A stretch of DNA of 64,000 nucleotides from Lewinellaceae bacterium. GTDB taxonomy: Bacteria > Bacteroidota > Bacteroidia > Chitinophagales > Saprospiraceae. Below are positions 50,637 to 59,571 of this stretch, one piece after another. Location: NCBI GenBank assembly GCA_020636325.1, contig JACJYC010000015.1, forward strand, positions 62,001 through 126,000, written 5' to 3'. Below the pieces are notes generated by a model that searched no databases, was not told the origin of the DNA, and saw nothing but the letters and a program-made list of their open reading frames with translations. The position numbers were made by a program, and so were the translations under genes. How positions within the stretch are numbered: the stretch's first letter is position 1; each line of letters opens with the position of its first letter.

Positions 50637-52154
50637 TCAATTTCGCCCCAAAACAGTGCGAATTTGTTCCAGTAACTGATCTCCGTCGCTGGGATAAGGC
50701 GCATTGTTCACCGCTACTTCGCCGTGTTTATCGATGATCACATAGGTTGGATAGCTCATTAACCCTGAATTAGGGTTTACGGTATCCCAGAAATCCTTGA
50801 GTACATCCTGATTCAACAAATAGTGATATCCTGTAAGGTGGAAGAATTTTGCGGTTTCCTGCCAGTGATCTACCGGATTTTTGAACTTTTCATGAGCCAA
50901 GTACAAAAAGGCAATGTTCTGACCCTTCAATTTAGCCTTTACTTCGTTCAGAAAAGGAAATTCCTCACGACACGACCAGCACCAGGTGCCCCAAATATCA
51001 ATCAGAACGACCTTTTCCTGAAATTCTTCCCGATTGAGGAGATCCTTCAGACTGGTATAAGGCAGGGTGGTCGGATAGAAAAAAATACCTTCGATATCGC
51101 CGTTCTTCCGTTTTTCGAATTCGATAACTCCGGCCATCTCGGACTTGATATTCGGCAGGTAACTGCTTTCCGGATATAATCGCTCGAATTCAGAAAATAC
51201 ATAATAAAGGTTTTCAAAGTCCCCTTCTTTACAAGCCCGATAAATCCGATTCGCCAGCAATTTCTCAAATGCGCCCTTACATAAAGCATCCTTTCCAAGG
51301 ACATATAATGGAAGATTATAATAATCTTTTACCATTATCGCCTCTATATCTGCCCTCGAATCAACATTAAATTTGCTGAAATAGGTAACTGAATCAAATA
51401 ACAGGCAGGCCTGCATCTTGCGCTCCAGATGGATGGCATATGTCCCTATAAGGTGATTATAATACAGCAAATCCCTATCAGGAGGCATGCAGTCGATCAG
51501 TTCGCCAATCCGGTCATTCCCATCCATCCAGGTGTTCCTGTAGCTTTTTACATCGCGATTTCCGACATTTATGCCGAGCTGGATTTTGAGGGTCAGAAAA
51601 TAATTCCGGGTTTCAGCTTCCAACATGGTGTAATTCGCAGGCGAAACCTGGTTTTTGATGCCTTCAAGAACCTTTAGGACTTTTGCCTGTTCGCCATCCA
51701 GAAAGACAAATGACTTTTCCGGATCAGATCGCATTTCCGGGTTGAGGCTCTCCAGAAGGGGGTGATAATTGCTCAATAACCACCGGTTGATAAACGCATT
51801 CTCAAGCCGGCTCTCTTCTTCAAAAGACAGAGAATTCGCTAAATCCTTGAAATCAAATTTGACAATCAGCCGTTTGGCGTCGGGATCCAGAAAAAGCTGC
51901 ACTTTTCGGTCTTCAGCCGATAACTCCGCCCAACGCACCCGCTCTATCTGGATATCAATAAAAAACCTGCCCGCTCCATCTATTGTGACAGCCTTATTAT
52001 CATCAGGCATAGGAAATCGGTCAAATAGCAGATTTACAGTGATTTCTTTTCCCGGATAATTAGAAATTTGTCCTTCAATGTTTATGCCTTTCAATACAGT
52101 CAATTGAAAAAAACCGGCGATCAGAAACAATATTGTTAATGGATGAATACGCAT
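50637..52154 (-). CDS. Exported TlpA-like thioredoxin-fold protein
   Basis: 505 residues with a Sec signal peptide (IHPLTILFLIAGFFQLTVL). The first ~360 residues begin with a DUF4369-like beta domain (IEGQISNYPGKEITVNLL) and a helical region of unknown role. The C-terminal ~140 residues are a thioredoxin/AhpC-TSA domain with the redox motif WCWSC (VLIDIWGTWCWSCREEFPFL, about 385-395) and the cis-Pro region MSYPTYVIIDKHGEV. A periplasmic disulfide reductase or oxidoreductase is expected. Base composition is visibly lower in GC than its neighbours. It is the last gene of the SusCD-haloperoxidase cluster, 84 bp after the CRTAC1-like gene, but the AT-rich gap leaves independent transcription possible. 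Confidence 0.88.
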   Translation of the reverse strand: MRIHPLTILFLIAGFFQLTVLKGINIEGQISNYPGKEITVNLLFDRFPMPDDNKAVTIDGAGRFFIDIQIERVRWAELSAEDRKVQLFLDPDAKRLIVKFDFKDLANSLSFEEESRLENAFINRWLLSNYHPLLESLNPEMRSDPEKSFVFLDGEQAKVLKVLEGIKNQVSPANYTMLEAETRNYFLTLKIQLGINVGNRDVKSYRNTWMDGNDRIGELIDCMPPDRDLLYYNHLIGTYAIHLERKMQACLLFDSVTYFSKFNVDSRADIEAIMVKDYYNLPLYVLGKDALCKGAFEKLLANRIYRACKEGDFENLYYVFSEFERLYPESSYLPNIKSEMAGVIEFEKRKNGDIEGIFFYPTTLPYTSLKDLLNREEFQEKVVLIDIWGTWCWSCREEFPFLNEVKAKLKGQNIAFLYLAHEKFKNPVDHWQETAKFFHLTGYHYLLNQDVLKDFWDTVNPNSGLMSYPTYVIIDKHGEVAVNNAPYPSDGDQLLEQIRTVLGRN

Positions 52155-52238
52155 AGCTTATATTTTAACTTAACGTGAATCACGGATAATTATCAATTTA
52201 AATTATTGGCTTTTAATCACTTATAACATTATTTAATT

Positions 52239-53969
52239 TCATTCTATGTTACTTTTCTTTCTTATCATGACGAACAGCCCCCCCAACAAAGCTACCCCCA
52301 GGCCCATAAGTAAAAGATTGCTGTTCCTTCTACGGCCGCCTTCCGGCTCTACAATCGTCAACAGGGTATTCACAGGCTGGTTGGTCAGGATCTGTTTCTT
52401 ACCGCCCACCCAAATGACATTGATTTCGTCGATGGCGGTTGCATCGCCCAGCCCGAAATGCGCAATGGTCGAACTTTGTGAATCATGGGTCGAACCGCCG
52501 CCCTCGATCTCCCGGATCATCCTGCGCCCGCCCGCGACGACCTCTACCCGGGAGCCAAGGCCGTGACTTTCTGCATTTATGCCCTTCAGCGCGATCTTCA
52601 CCCAGTTGCCTTTATCCGCTATATCGTTACGGAACAGTTTGGTCCTGGACGGCACGGGATACCCCTCCAGCACGGGTCTCTGGTTGACCACCAGGATATC
52701 GAGGTCGCCGTCGTTTTCCAGGTCGAATACCACCGATCCGCGACCAACGCCGTAGTCGTTTAAGCCTGCCGCACGCGCACTTTCTTCGAATTTGCCGTCC
52801 TTGTTCACAAAATAAAAATTGGCCATCGGCACGTCATTGGGATTGAGGTCGCCGTTGGAAACGAACAGGTCCAGGTCGCCGTCCTGGTCGAAATCGGCGA
52901 AATTGGCGCCCCAACTGATGGCAAAATAGCCCAATCCCGATTCTTCAGCCTTATCGATAAAGGGCTTTCCCGGCCCCTGATTGACCATGAACTTATTGAA
53001 CCGGATATTGGTCACGTAATAATCCATCAACCCGTTGTTGTCATAGTCGCCCGCGGCTGCACCCATCGCATTGATCTTCAGGTCCATTTCCTTTTCCTTG
53101 CTCACATCCCGGAATGCCTTTTTCGGATACCGGTTTTCCAGCAAAAAACTGGGTATGGCCTTGTAGCCGAAATCGTGGTTGACCAGCAGGTCCAGGTCGC
53201 CGTCGTTATCGAAATCCGTAAACAGGGCGCCGAAGCCGTAGCCCCGGTATTTCAGCCCGTAATCGGTGAACACGTCCTTGAAAGCCTTTCCTTTTTCATT
53301 GCGCAGCAGGTAGCTGGTGGCGGTCTGGTTGGCGTTCACGATCGTCGCGTCGTTGATATAGGTGAGCTCGCCGTCATAGGCCCGGAAATAGTTGCCGACA
53401 TACAGGTCCGGATAGCCGTCCGCATCGAAATCCCCGAAGCTGGGCCCGGTGCTGAAGGAGTTCATCTGGTCGAGGCCGTATTCCGAAGTGACGTTCCGAA
53501 ACGATTTGCCTCCCTCGTTCAAAAACAGGAGATTGATGGCCCTGGGAATGGTCTTGACACTGTCCCTGGAGGTAATGGTCGTAACGAACAGGTCCACCCA
53601 CCCGTCGCGGTTCACATCGGCGGCGGCGGCTCCCTGGGTCACGTAATGCCGGGTTATTTCCAGGCCGGAGCCTTCGTAGCCGTTGCGGAAGGTGCCGTCC
53701 CCGTTATTGAGGTACAGCGCGTCGTCGTTCATGCCGCCCGTGATGAACAGATCCTCAAAACCGTCCTTGTTGAAGTCGAAAACGCAGGCGCCGCCCCCGA
53801 ACATGCCTTCAAACACCACGAACTGGTGGTTGATCCCGGCTTGTTCGGTGATGTCGGTGAAGGGAGTTTGAGCCCAGACCGTCGGGAGGATTAATGCAAA
53901 ATACAGAAGGGTTAATGCAAAATTTAAAAGTATGGGCTTCCGGTTGCGGTCGACGAGGATATCTGACAT
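52239..53969 (-). CDS. CRTAC1-like VCBS/FG-GAP and ASPIC/UnbV protein, membrane-anchored
   Basis: 576 residues from the ATG at 53969; an ATG 17 codons upstream is possible. After a signal peptide, VCBS/FG-GAP blades with Ca2+-type D-x-D/N-x-D-G loops follow one another (VFDFNKDGFEDLFITGGM, DVNRDGWVDLFVTT, FGDFDADGYPDLYVGNYF, TDFDNDGDLDLLVNHDFG), then the ASPIC/UnbV domain (GLGSRVEVVAGGRRMIREIE, then GGSTHDSQSS and AHFGLGDA). A C-terminal helix and basic tail (GLGVALLGGLFVMIRKKSN) could anchor it or act as a sorting signal. It lies 79 bp after the haloperoxidase-like gene. These propellers usually bind protein or carbohydrate; the role is unknown. Confidence 0.9.
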   Translation of the reverse strand: MSDILVDRNRKPILLNFALTLLYFALILPTVWAQTPFTDITEQAGINHQFVVFEGMFGGGACVFDFNKDGFEDLFITGGMNDDALYLNNGDGTFRNGYEGSGLEITRHYVTQGAAAADVNRDGWVDLFVTTITSRDSVKTIPRAINLLFLNEGGKSFRNVTSEYGLDQMNSFSTGPSFGDFDADGYPDLYVGNYFRAYDGELTYINDATIVNANQTATSYLLRNEKGKAFKDVFTDYGLKYRGYGFGALFTDFDNDGDLDLLVNHDFGYKAIPSFLLENRYPKKAFRDVSKEKEMDLKINAMGAAAGDYDNNGLMDYYVTNIRFNKFMVNQGPGKPFIDKAEESGLGYFAISWGANFADFDQDGDLDLFVSNGDLNPNDVPMANFYFVNKDGKFEESARAAGLNDYGVGRGSVVFDLENDGDLDILVVNQRPVLEGYPVPSRTKLFRNDIADKGNWVKIALKGINAESHGLGSRVEVVAGGRRMIREIEGGGSTHDSQSSTIAHFGLGDATAIDEINVIWVGGKKQILTNQPVNTLLTIVEPEGGRRRNSNLLLMGLGVALLGGLFVMIRKKSNIE

Positions 53970-54048
53970 GGCTTTATTCCTTTTTATGTTCTCCAAACTT
54001 TCACATTTAATCTTTCGCATTTTACATTTTGCATTCCATAATCACATT

Positions 54049-55446
54049 TCAATCCCGCCATTTCAATCCGATCACATTCCCGGCAATGACCTTGCCCTGA
54101 TCCAGGCCCACCTGGTTATCCTGCGGGGTGTGGATGCCGCCGTAAAACCGGGAATCGGCTGTTTCCTGCGCTATTTCCCAGAAAGCGTGAAAAGAGCGGA
54201 TCGTAAAGTCGACGTCCCGGACCTCATCGCGGGGCCGGCCTTCGTGCGCCCGGTCGGTGATCTCGATCTCTTCGCCCAGGACCGAGGCGAGCGCAGTCGC
54301 CGCCGATGATGCCTGGATGGCGTGCCCTGAGGGGAAAGCCGGAAAGGGCGGGTCGGGCCAGAAAGAAACCCAGGTGGGGTCGATGAACCGGGGGATGTAG
54401 GTATTCGCCCGTTCGGAAAAAAAGTGGTATTTCCATTTCCAGCACTCGATGAAAGCATCGGCTACGGACATGCCGACCCTGGCATAAGTCTCCGCACAAA
54501 CAATGAGTTCAGGTCGCTTGATTTTCAGCGCTTCAGTCGCCAGATAATAGGAATGCCCCGGAGGCGTGAATGTAACATCCGGGTCGTCTCCCCACCAGAT
54601 CGCCGTTTCCTTCTGTTCCTGGGTCAGGGACTTATCCATTTCATAAACCGCCATAAATTGCTGGTAGTAAGGCGACCCGGCGGTAGTGTCATAAGGGATC
54701 ATATACGGAATGGGCAATTCACTGTTGGCTTTTACGAAAGTCCGGTTCTCGCCCCAATGCGGGTGCAGCGGGAAATGGCTGAAGGACTGGGAATACAGCG
54801 GCGGTTTCCAGGATCCCGGGCCGGAGGGGTGGACCATGTTCTTGTCGAAATTGTGGAGGTAGCCGCGATGTCCGCCGTCCGTTTTTGACCACTCAAAGAC
54901 GGCATCAGCTACCGACCTGCCGTAGGCGATCGACCGTTCGGCCACCTGATCGTCCGCGGCCTGTTCCCGGTAAAAAACCTCGATCTCATTTTCCAGCGAA
55001 TCGATCAGGGCCTTGTTCTCGTCGGAAGTCTGGTTATAGAGCGCTTTCAGGATCGCCGCCTGCCCTGCATTGAGCGAAAGCAACCAGTTGTAACGCTGCC
55101 CTGCCTCCGGCTGCGGAAGCGAATCCAGTCCGTTCAACTGCCCCGCCAGCGAGCGATACCCCGGGCTGCCGTGCACGATCGATTCATACATCGTCAGGCC
55201 GGTATAGCCGAACTCCCGTGATGCATAGGTCGGCGAATTGCCCGGCGTATGTTTGGTGATGTACAAGGTCATTTCCCCCCAGGCAATCGGCACATCCTGG
55301 TCGGTATACGCTGTTTTGCTTTCCGGCGAGCAGGCCGAAAACAGGCATAAGAAAGGGAAATAAAACAGAAGCCTCCAACAGGCCACGGTTTTATGCAACC
55401 GGCCTTCACTGTTTTCCCGGACAGCTTTCACACAAACGAGGTTCAT
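54049..55446 (-). CDS. Vanadium-dependent haloperoxidase/PAP2-family lipoprotein
   Basis: 465 residues. A lipoprotein signal ends in LFSAC (Cys near residue 40). The body is all-helical with the vanadate/phosphate pocket motifs in order: KYHFFSERANTYI (K-x6-R, about 345), FPAFPSGHAIQASSAATALA (PSGH, about 370) and SRFYGGIHTPQDNQVGLDQG (SR-x5-H, about 433). This is the bacterial vanadium-haloperoxidase branch of the PAP2 superfamily; members either oxidise halides with H2O2 or act as acid phosphatases, which sequence alone does not settle. The usual Pro after the motif-1 Arg is replaced by Ala. It sits between two VCBS/ASPIC-UnbV genes downstream of SusCD. A heptamer array begins 16 nt upstream of its start. 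Confidence 0.9.
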   Translation of the reverse strand: MNLVCVKAVRENSEGRLHKTVACWRLLFYFPFLCLFSACSPESKTAYTDQDVPIAWGEMTLYITKHTPGNSPTYASREFGYTGLTMYESIVHGSPGYRSLAGQLNGLDSLPQPEAGQRYNWLLSLNAGQAAILKALYNQTSDENKALIDSLENEIEVFYREQAADDQVAERSIAYGRSVADAVFEWSKTDGGHRGYLHNFDKNMVHPSGPGSWKPPLYSQSFSHFPLHPHWGENRTFVKANSELPIPYMIPYDTTAGSPYYQQFMAVYEMDKSLTQEQKETAIWWGDDPDVTFTPPGHSYYLATEALKIKRPELIVCAETYARVGMSVADAFIECWKWKYHFFSERANTYIPRFIDPTWVSFWPDPPFPAFPSGHAIQASSAATALASVLGEEIEITDRAHEGRPRDEVRDVDFTIRSFHAFWEIAQETADSRFYGGIHTPQDNQVGLDQGKVIAGNVIGLKWRD

Positions 55447-55462
55447 AATGTTGTTTTTAGTC

Positions 55463-55532
55463 GTAAGTCGTAAGTCGTAAGTCGTAAGTTGTAAGTCGTA
55501 AGTCGTAAGTTGTAAGTCCTAAGTTGTAAGTT
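55463..55532. repeat. Heptanucleotide array (GTAAGTC/GTAAGTT), 10 copies
   Basis: Ten 7-nt units, mostly GTAAGTC with GTAAGTT and one CTAAGTT. The array is 16 nt upstream of the haloperoxidase-like start codon (minus strand), the same placement and orientation as the array at rlmB. Confidence 0.92.
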
Positions 55533-55809
55533 GGCGTCATGCTGGAGACTGTTCAAAACAGTGTTTTCACGAAAAGCCGCAAAGACGCAAAAACCTGATT
55601 TTTAGCAAGCTGCGCATGCTAAAAGTCCTGTTGACACAAAATTCTGAACGATCCCTCATGCTGCCTGGACAACGGCCGCCTTTCATCAACAATCAATAAT
55701 CATGTAATTATCAATCAACAATCAAAAGTTGGCCTTCAGGATGAGTAAATAACGGCCGCCCAGCGATCCGGCACCTCCCATCCGACGAAGTCAGGCACCG
55801 CGGCGTGGC
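55533..55809. other. Gap between the two repeat arrays
   Basis: No gene is supported. A small hairpin ACTGTTCAAAACAGT lies near 55547-55561 and an AT-rich stretch with repeated ATCAACAATCA lies around 55688-55730. No terminator or promoter is recognisable. Confidence 0.5.
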
Positions 55810-55926
55810 AGCATCCAGCATCCCCCGTCCGCCATAGCCCTAAGGCGACGGCGGGCAGCATCCAGCATCCAGCATCCAGCATCAAGCATCCAGCATCCAG
55901 CATCAAGCATCAAGCATCCAGTATCA
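55810..55926. repeat. Heptanucleotide array (AGCATCC/AGCATCA) with an RGACGGK-type insert
   Basis: Two AGCATCC units (55810-55823) are followed by CCCGTCC (the complement of the GGACGGG heptamer) and a 26-nt block GCCATAGCCCTAAGGCGACG... (55831-55856), which is a shortened, inverted relative of the 28-nt block at 45756. Ten more AGCATCM-type units (55857-55926) follow. The last unit contains the TGA stop of the VCBS lipoprotein gene. Confidence 0.9.
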
Positions 55927-58900
55927 CCTCCCCCGATAAGCCCTCACCTTCTCACGGTTTACCCCGAACAACAAGGTACCATCCGCCAGTTCCATCACGC
56001 TGCGCACATCGCCTTGCAGGTGAAACCCGGATCGGGCCTGATCGACGTATCTGAAGCGGCCTTGTCCGTCGCCGAGCAGCAAGGTACCGTAATTGGCATC
56101 GAATTTTCCCAGCCGAAGTTTGAAATGGCTGCTGTTTCCGCAAAGCAGGATATCGGGGTTGCCGTCCTTGTTGAAGTCATTCGCAGCAATGGCGTACACC
56201 GGACCGTACTGCGCCTCTACGGGCAAAGCGGCCGGTTTTAGTTTGCCGCCCGGGCCGCTCAGGAAAACGGTGGTTTCCATATGATCGGCTTCGAGGTGGC
56301 CGGCATTGGCCAGATCAGCCGGTTTGAAGATATCGGCTATGGTGGCGTCGGCATAGCTTTCGTAGGTCGTAAACCGGCGGCGCAATCCGCTCAGCTGCCG
56401 CAGCAGTTCGTCGCGGGTCACGTAGGGGTAGCTCTTGCCCTGGATATAAAAACAGAAAATCGGATCGATGGAGCCGTTGTCGTCAAAATCCTTGAAATAC
56501 AGTTCGGCCGGCTCCTGCTCCGAAACCCTGAACTGGGTATTGGTCCCCATATTTCCGGCGATGATATCGGGCTTCCCGTCGCTGTTCAGGTCGGCCACCG
56601 ACACGGTATTCCACCAGCCTTTGTAGGTTTTATCGAAGAAATCCGGGGTTCGATCGGTCAGTTTGCCGCCGGTCAAACCGAATACCCTAACCGGCATCCA
56701 CTCGCCGGTCAGGATCAGCTCAGGGCTGCCGTCGCCGTTGAGGTCTGTCCAGGTTGCGGCGGTCACCATCCCGGGCGATTGCAGGTCGGGGGCCATTGCA
56801 GCGGTCTGGTCGGTAAAACGCCCTTTGCCGTCGTTCACCAAAAGGTAGCTCCGGGGAGATTCGGGATACCGCCCCGGCGACACCCTGCCGCCTACGAACA
56901 GGTCGGGGTGGCCGTCGCCGTTGATATCCTGCACGGCGATACAGCTCTTGCTGCTGCCTTTCAGATCCGGCAATGCATCCGCAGCGCTCCGCGTAAAGCC
57001 GCCGCGCCCGTCGCCGAGGTAAAGCCTGTCCTGAAGGTGCGCGTCGCCGGGTTCAAAATCGTGGTAACCGCCGGCTGCAACGTATACATCCTGGAAGCCG
57101 TCGCCGTCGGCGTCAAAAATGGCTGCGGCGCCGTCCACATCGCCCTGATCGGCATCAAAAACGGGGACGGCCTGTTGGACAAACTTACCGCCGGCCCGGC
57201 CCAGGAACAAGGCCGAAGCCTGCCCCCTGGCGCCGCCGATCAACAGGTCGGCCGACCCGTCGTTGTTGACGTCGCCTGATGTCATGCACGGACCGGCAAA
57301 AGAGAATTCGCTGATCAGCAGCGGCTGCCGGTCAAAATCGTTGATGACGGGCGCCGGGCTCCGGAACGATACCGGCGCATCGACCTCCGCAAACAAGGCG
57401 CCGGCAACGGAAGGACTGCCTGAAGCGCCCGCTGCGGCGTCCTTTTCCGCCAGCTCCAGTACCTGGTCGGCCTGGATGCCGGTCAATACCTGTTGTTTGC
57501 CGCTGTTCCACCGGACGGTCAGCGTATCAACGGCCGATTCGGCGCCCAGGCCGAAATGCAGCACCGGCGAAACAGCCGACAGGTACCCGCGGGAAAGGAT
57601 CTGCTCCAGGCTTTGTTTTTTTCCGCTGCAGGTGATCGTCACCTTGGCGCCGATGCCCTGCGTATTGCCGCCTTCGCCCAGGAGCCTGACCTGCAGGAAA
57701 TGGCGTTTGTCCTCCCGGCTGGTTTCATTCCGGTAGATGAAAGCCGGCTGGTTGATGTTGTTCACGATCAGGTCCAGGTCGCCGTCGTTGTCCAGGTCGG
57801 CATAGGCGGCGCCGTTGCTGTTGGAGGGCCGGTTGAGCCCCCAGGCCTTTGTCTTGTCGGTGAAATGCTGCCCGTTCTGATTGGCAAAAACGTAATTGAC
57901 CACATCCGAAGCGGGCATATGGCTGATGATCTCCAGGACGTCCTCCCTCACCAGCCGGCCCTTTGCCTGGGTATAGTCGTCCATGTATTTGATGAAATCC
58001 AGGTTGGTATAATCCCGGAAATAGCCGTTGGTGACCATCAGGTCCTTCCAGCCGTCGTTGTCATAATCCGCCAGGAGGGCCGACCAGCTCCAGTCGGTAT
58101 TCGAAATGCCGGCCAGCTGCCCGATCTCGCTGAAGGTCACGTTCTGATTGTCCTTGTTGCCGCCGGGTGTTGCACCGTTATTGAGCTGCAGCATATTGCG
58201 CATGTACTGATAATGGAACCCCGACCGGACATTCAGGTCAAATTTGGCATAATTATCCGGCGACAGGAGCAGTTTCTGGCGGTGATTGTCCTCCGGCAAC
58301 ATATCCAGGGTGACGATATCCGGCCAGTTGTCGTTGTTGATGTCGGCGATATCGTTGCCCATGGAAAACTGGCTGTTGTGGCCGACGCTTTCTTTTAACT
58401 GGTTGGTAAAGGTGCCGTCGTGATTATTGATGTACAGGTAATCCGGAACGGCATAATCGTTGGAGATGTAAAAATCGGGCCAGCCGTCGTTGTTCACATC
58501 CGTGATGCCGGCTCCGAGGCCGTAGGTCAGCGCCGACCCGCTGATGCCCGATTGTTCGGTGGCATCCCGGAAAACGCCGTTTTCCTGCTTGTAGAGCCTC
58601 ACACCCCGCAGCACATCGTCTTTTTTCAGGAACTCGGCCGTGCTGACCTCATTGAGGATGGGCAGGTTCTGGGGGTTGTGGTTGAGCAGCAGTACGTCCA
58701 GGTCGCCGTCGCGGTCGCAATCAAAAAAATAGGCCTGATTGCTGAATCCCGGACTGGCCAGACCGTATTCCGCGGCGCGCTCTTCAAACAGGGGTACGTT
58801 GTTTGCGCTGTTTCCCTTGTTGATGAACAGCTGGTTGATGCGTTTTTCATCCGGCAAGGCGCCGGAGTAGCAGATATACAGGTCGGGCTTATTGTCGCCG

Positions 58901-59370
58901 TTGACATCCGCGATGGTGACGCCTGTTTTCCAGGGGCCCGCCTTCCCCGAGGCGCCGGAGATGGCCGTCACATCCCGGAATTTCATATCCCCCTGGTTGA
59001 GATAGAGCTTGTTGTCGCTCATATTGGAGGTAAAGTACAGATCGATCAGGCCGTCGCCGTTCAGGTCTCCGGCGGCAACCCCTCCCCCGTTGTAGAAATA
59101 TTCATACATGAGGATATTGGTGTTCAGTCCTTCCGAAAGGGTGTTCTGAAAATCGATCCCGGTCTGTTCGGGCGGCAACAGGGTGAACAAGGGAGCCGAC
59201 GGCGCTTCGTCCGTTGAAGGATCTCCCGAAGGGTTGTTGCTGCAGGCTGGGAGGAGGAAGACAGGGAGGGCCAGGAGGAGAGCGTGAAGATGAGCGGATG
59301 AGCGGATGCGAGGGGTTATCGCTGTCAAAATCACATTACGGTTCAACGGTTTAAAACGCTTAACTGCCAT
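55924..59370 (-). CDS. VCBS/FG-GAP and ASPIC/UnbV lipoprotein downstream of SusCD
   Basis: 1148 residues. A lipoprotein signal ends in LLPAC (Cys near residue 43). A first beta-propeller of VCBS/FG-GAP blades (AAGDLNGDGLIDLYFTSNMS, DVNNDGWPDFYISNDY, ADYDNDGWKDLMVTNGYF) leads to an ASPIC/UnbV domain (GIGAKVTITCSGKKQSLEQ, HFGLGAESAVDTLTVRW, about 590-660), then a second propeller (SGDVNNDGSADLLIGGARG, DINGDGHPDLFVGGRV, ANDFNKDGNPDILLCGNSSH). The Asp-rich loops should bind Ca2+. It follows SusD by about 200 bp, with a terminator-like hairpin in between. In Bacteroidota such proteins commonly accompany SusCD as surface lipoproteins. Its stop codon is part of a heptamer array. Confidence 0.9.
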   Translation of the reverse strand: MAVKRFKPLNRNVILTAITPRIRSSAHLHALLLALPVFLLPACSNNPSGDPSTDEAPSAPLFTLLPPEQTGIDFQNTLSEGLNTNILMYEYFYNGGGVAAGDLNGDGLIDLYFTSNMSDNKLYLNQGDMKFRDVTAISGASGKAGPWKTGVTIADVNGDNKPDLYICYSGALPDEKRINQLFINKGNSANNVPLFEERAAEYGLASPGFSNQAYFFDCDRDGDLDVLLLNHNPQNLPILNEVSTAEFLKKDDVLRGVRLYKQENGVFRDATEQSGISGSALTYGLGAGITDVNNDGWPDFYISNDYAVPDYLYINNHDGTFTNQLKESVGHNSQFSMGNDIADINNDNWPDIVTLDMLPEDNHRQKLLLSPDNYAKFDLNVRSGFHYQYMRNMLQLNNGATPGGNKDNQNVTFSEIGQLAGISNTDWSWSALLADYDNDGWKDLMVTNGYFRDYTNLDFIKYMDDYTQAKGRLVREDVLEIISHMPASDVVNYVFANQNGQHFTDKTKAWGLNRPSNSNGAAYADLDNDGDLDLIVNNINQPAFIYRNETSREDKRHFLQVRLLGEGGNTQGIGAKVTITCSGKKQSLEQILSRGYLSAVSPVLHFGLGAESAVDTLTVRWNSGKQQVLTGIQADQVLELAEKDAAAGASGSPSVAGALFAEVDAPVSFRSPAPVINDFDRQPLLISEFSFAGPCMTSGDVNNDGSADLLIGGARGQASALFLGRAGGKFVQQAVPVFDADQGDVDGAAAIFDADGDGFQDVYVAAGGYHDFEPGDAHLQDRLYLGDGRGGFTRSAADALPDLKGSSKSCIAVQDINGDGHPDLFVGGRVSPGRYPESPRSYLLVNDGKGRFTDQTAAMAPDLQSPGMVTAATWTDLNGDGSPELILTGEWMPVRVFGLTGGKLTDRTPDFFDKTYKGWWNTVSVADLNSDGKPDIIAGNMGTNTQFRVSEQEPAELYFKDFDDNGSIDPIFCFYIQGKSYPYVTRDELLRQLSGLRRRFTTYESYADATIADIFKPADLANAGHLEADHMETTVFLSGPGGKLKPAALPVEAQYGPVYAIAANDFNKDGNPDILLCGNSSHFKLRLGKFDANYGTLLLGDGQGRFRYVDQARSGFHLQGDVRSVMELADGTLLFGVNREKVRAYRGR

Positions 59371-59392
59371 TATTTACGCATTATGGTTCGGG

Positions 59393-59439
59393 CAAAAATA
59401 AGAAAATCTGCCCCCGCGAATCCCGGGGACAGATTTTCT
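59393..59439 (-). terminator. Terminator-like hairpin between SusD and the VCBS lipoprotein gene
   Basis: Arms AGAAAATCTG (59401-59410) and CAGATTTTCT (59430-59439), extended inwards by C/G pairs, are followed on the minus strand by TTATTTTTG. It may end most SusCD transcripts. The same T-rich sequence TATTTTTG (59400-59393) matches TAnnTTTG and could serve the next gene. Confidence 0.6.
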
Positions 59440-59571
59440 CGCACAAGGTTAAAATTCGAGGGATAAAGGTTAAAATCCCAAGGATAAAGGACAAAAGATC
59501 CGACATCTTTATCCTTTCTGCTTTGCACTTCAACCTTTATCCTTTAACCTTTATCCTTAAAATCCACCTTC
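59440..59571. repeat. Repeated AAGGATAAAGGTTAAA-type segments after SusD
   Basis: Copies of GGATAAAGG (near 59469, 59490 and elsewhere) face copies of CCTTTATCC (59500-59555), including a tandem AACCTTTATCCTT. The segment could fold into alternative hairpins but shows no clear function. Confidence 0.55.
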
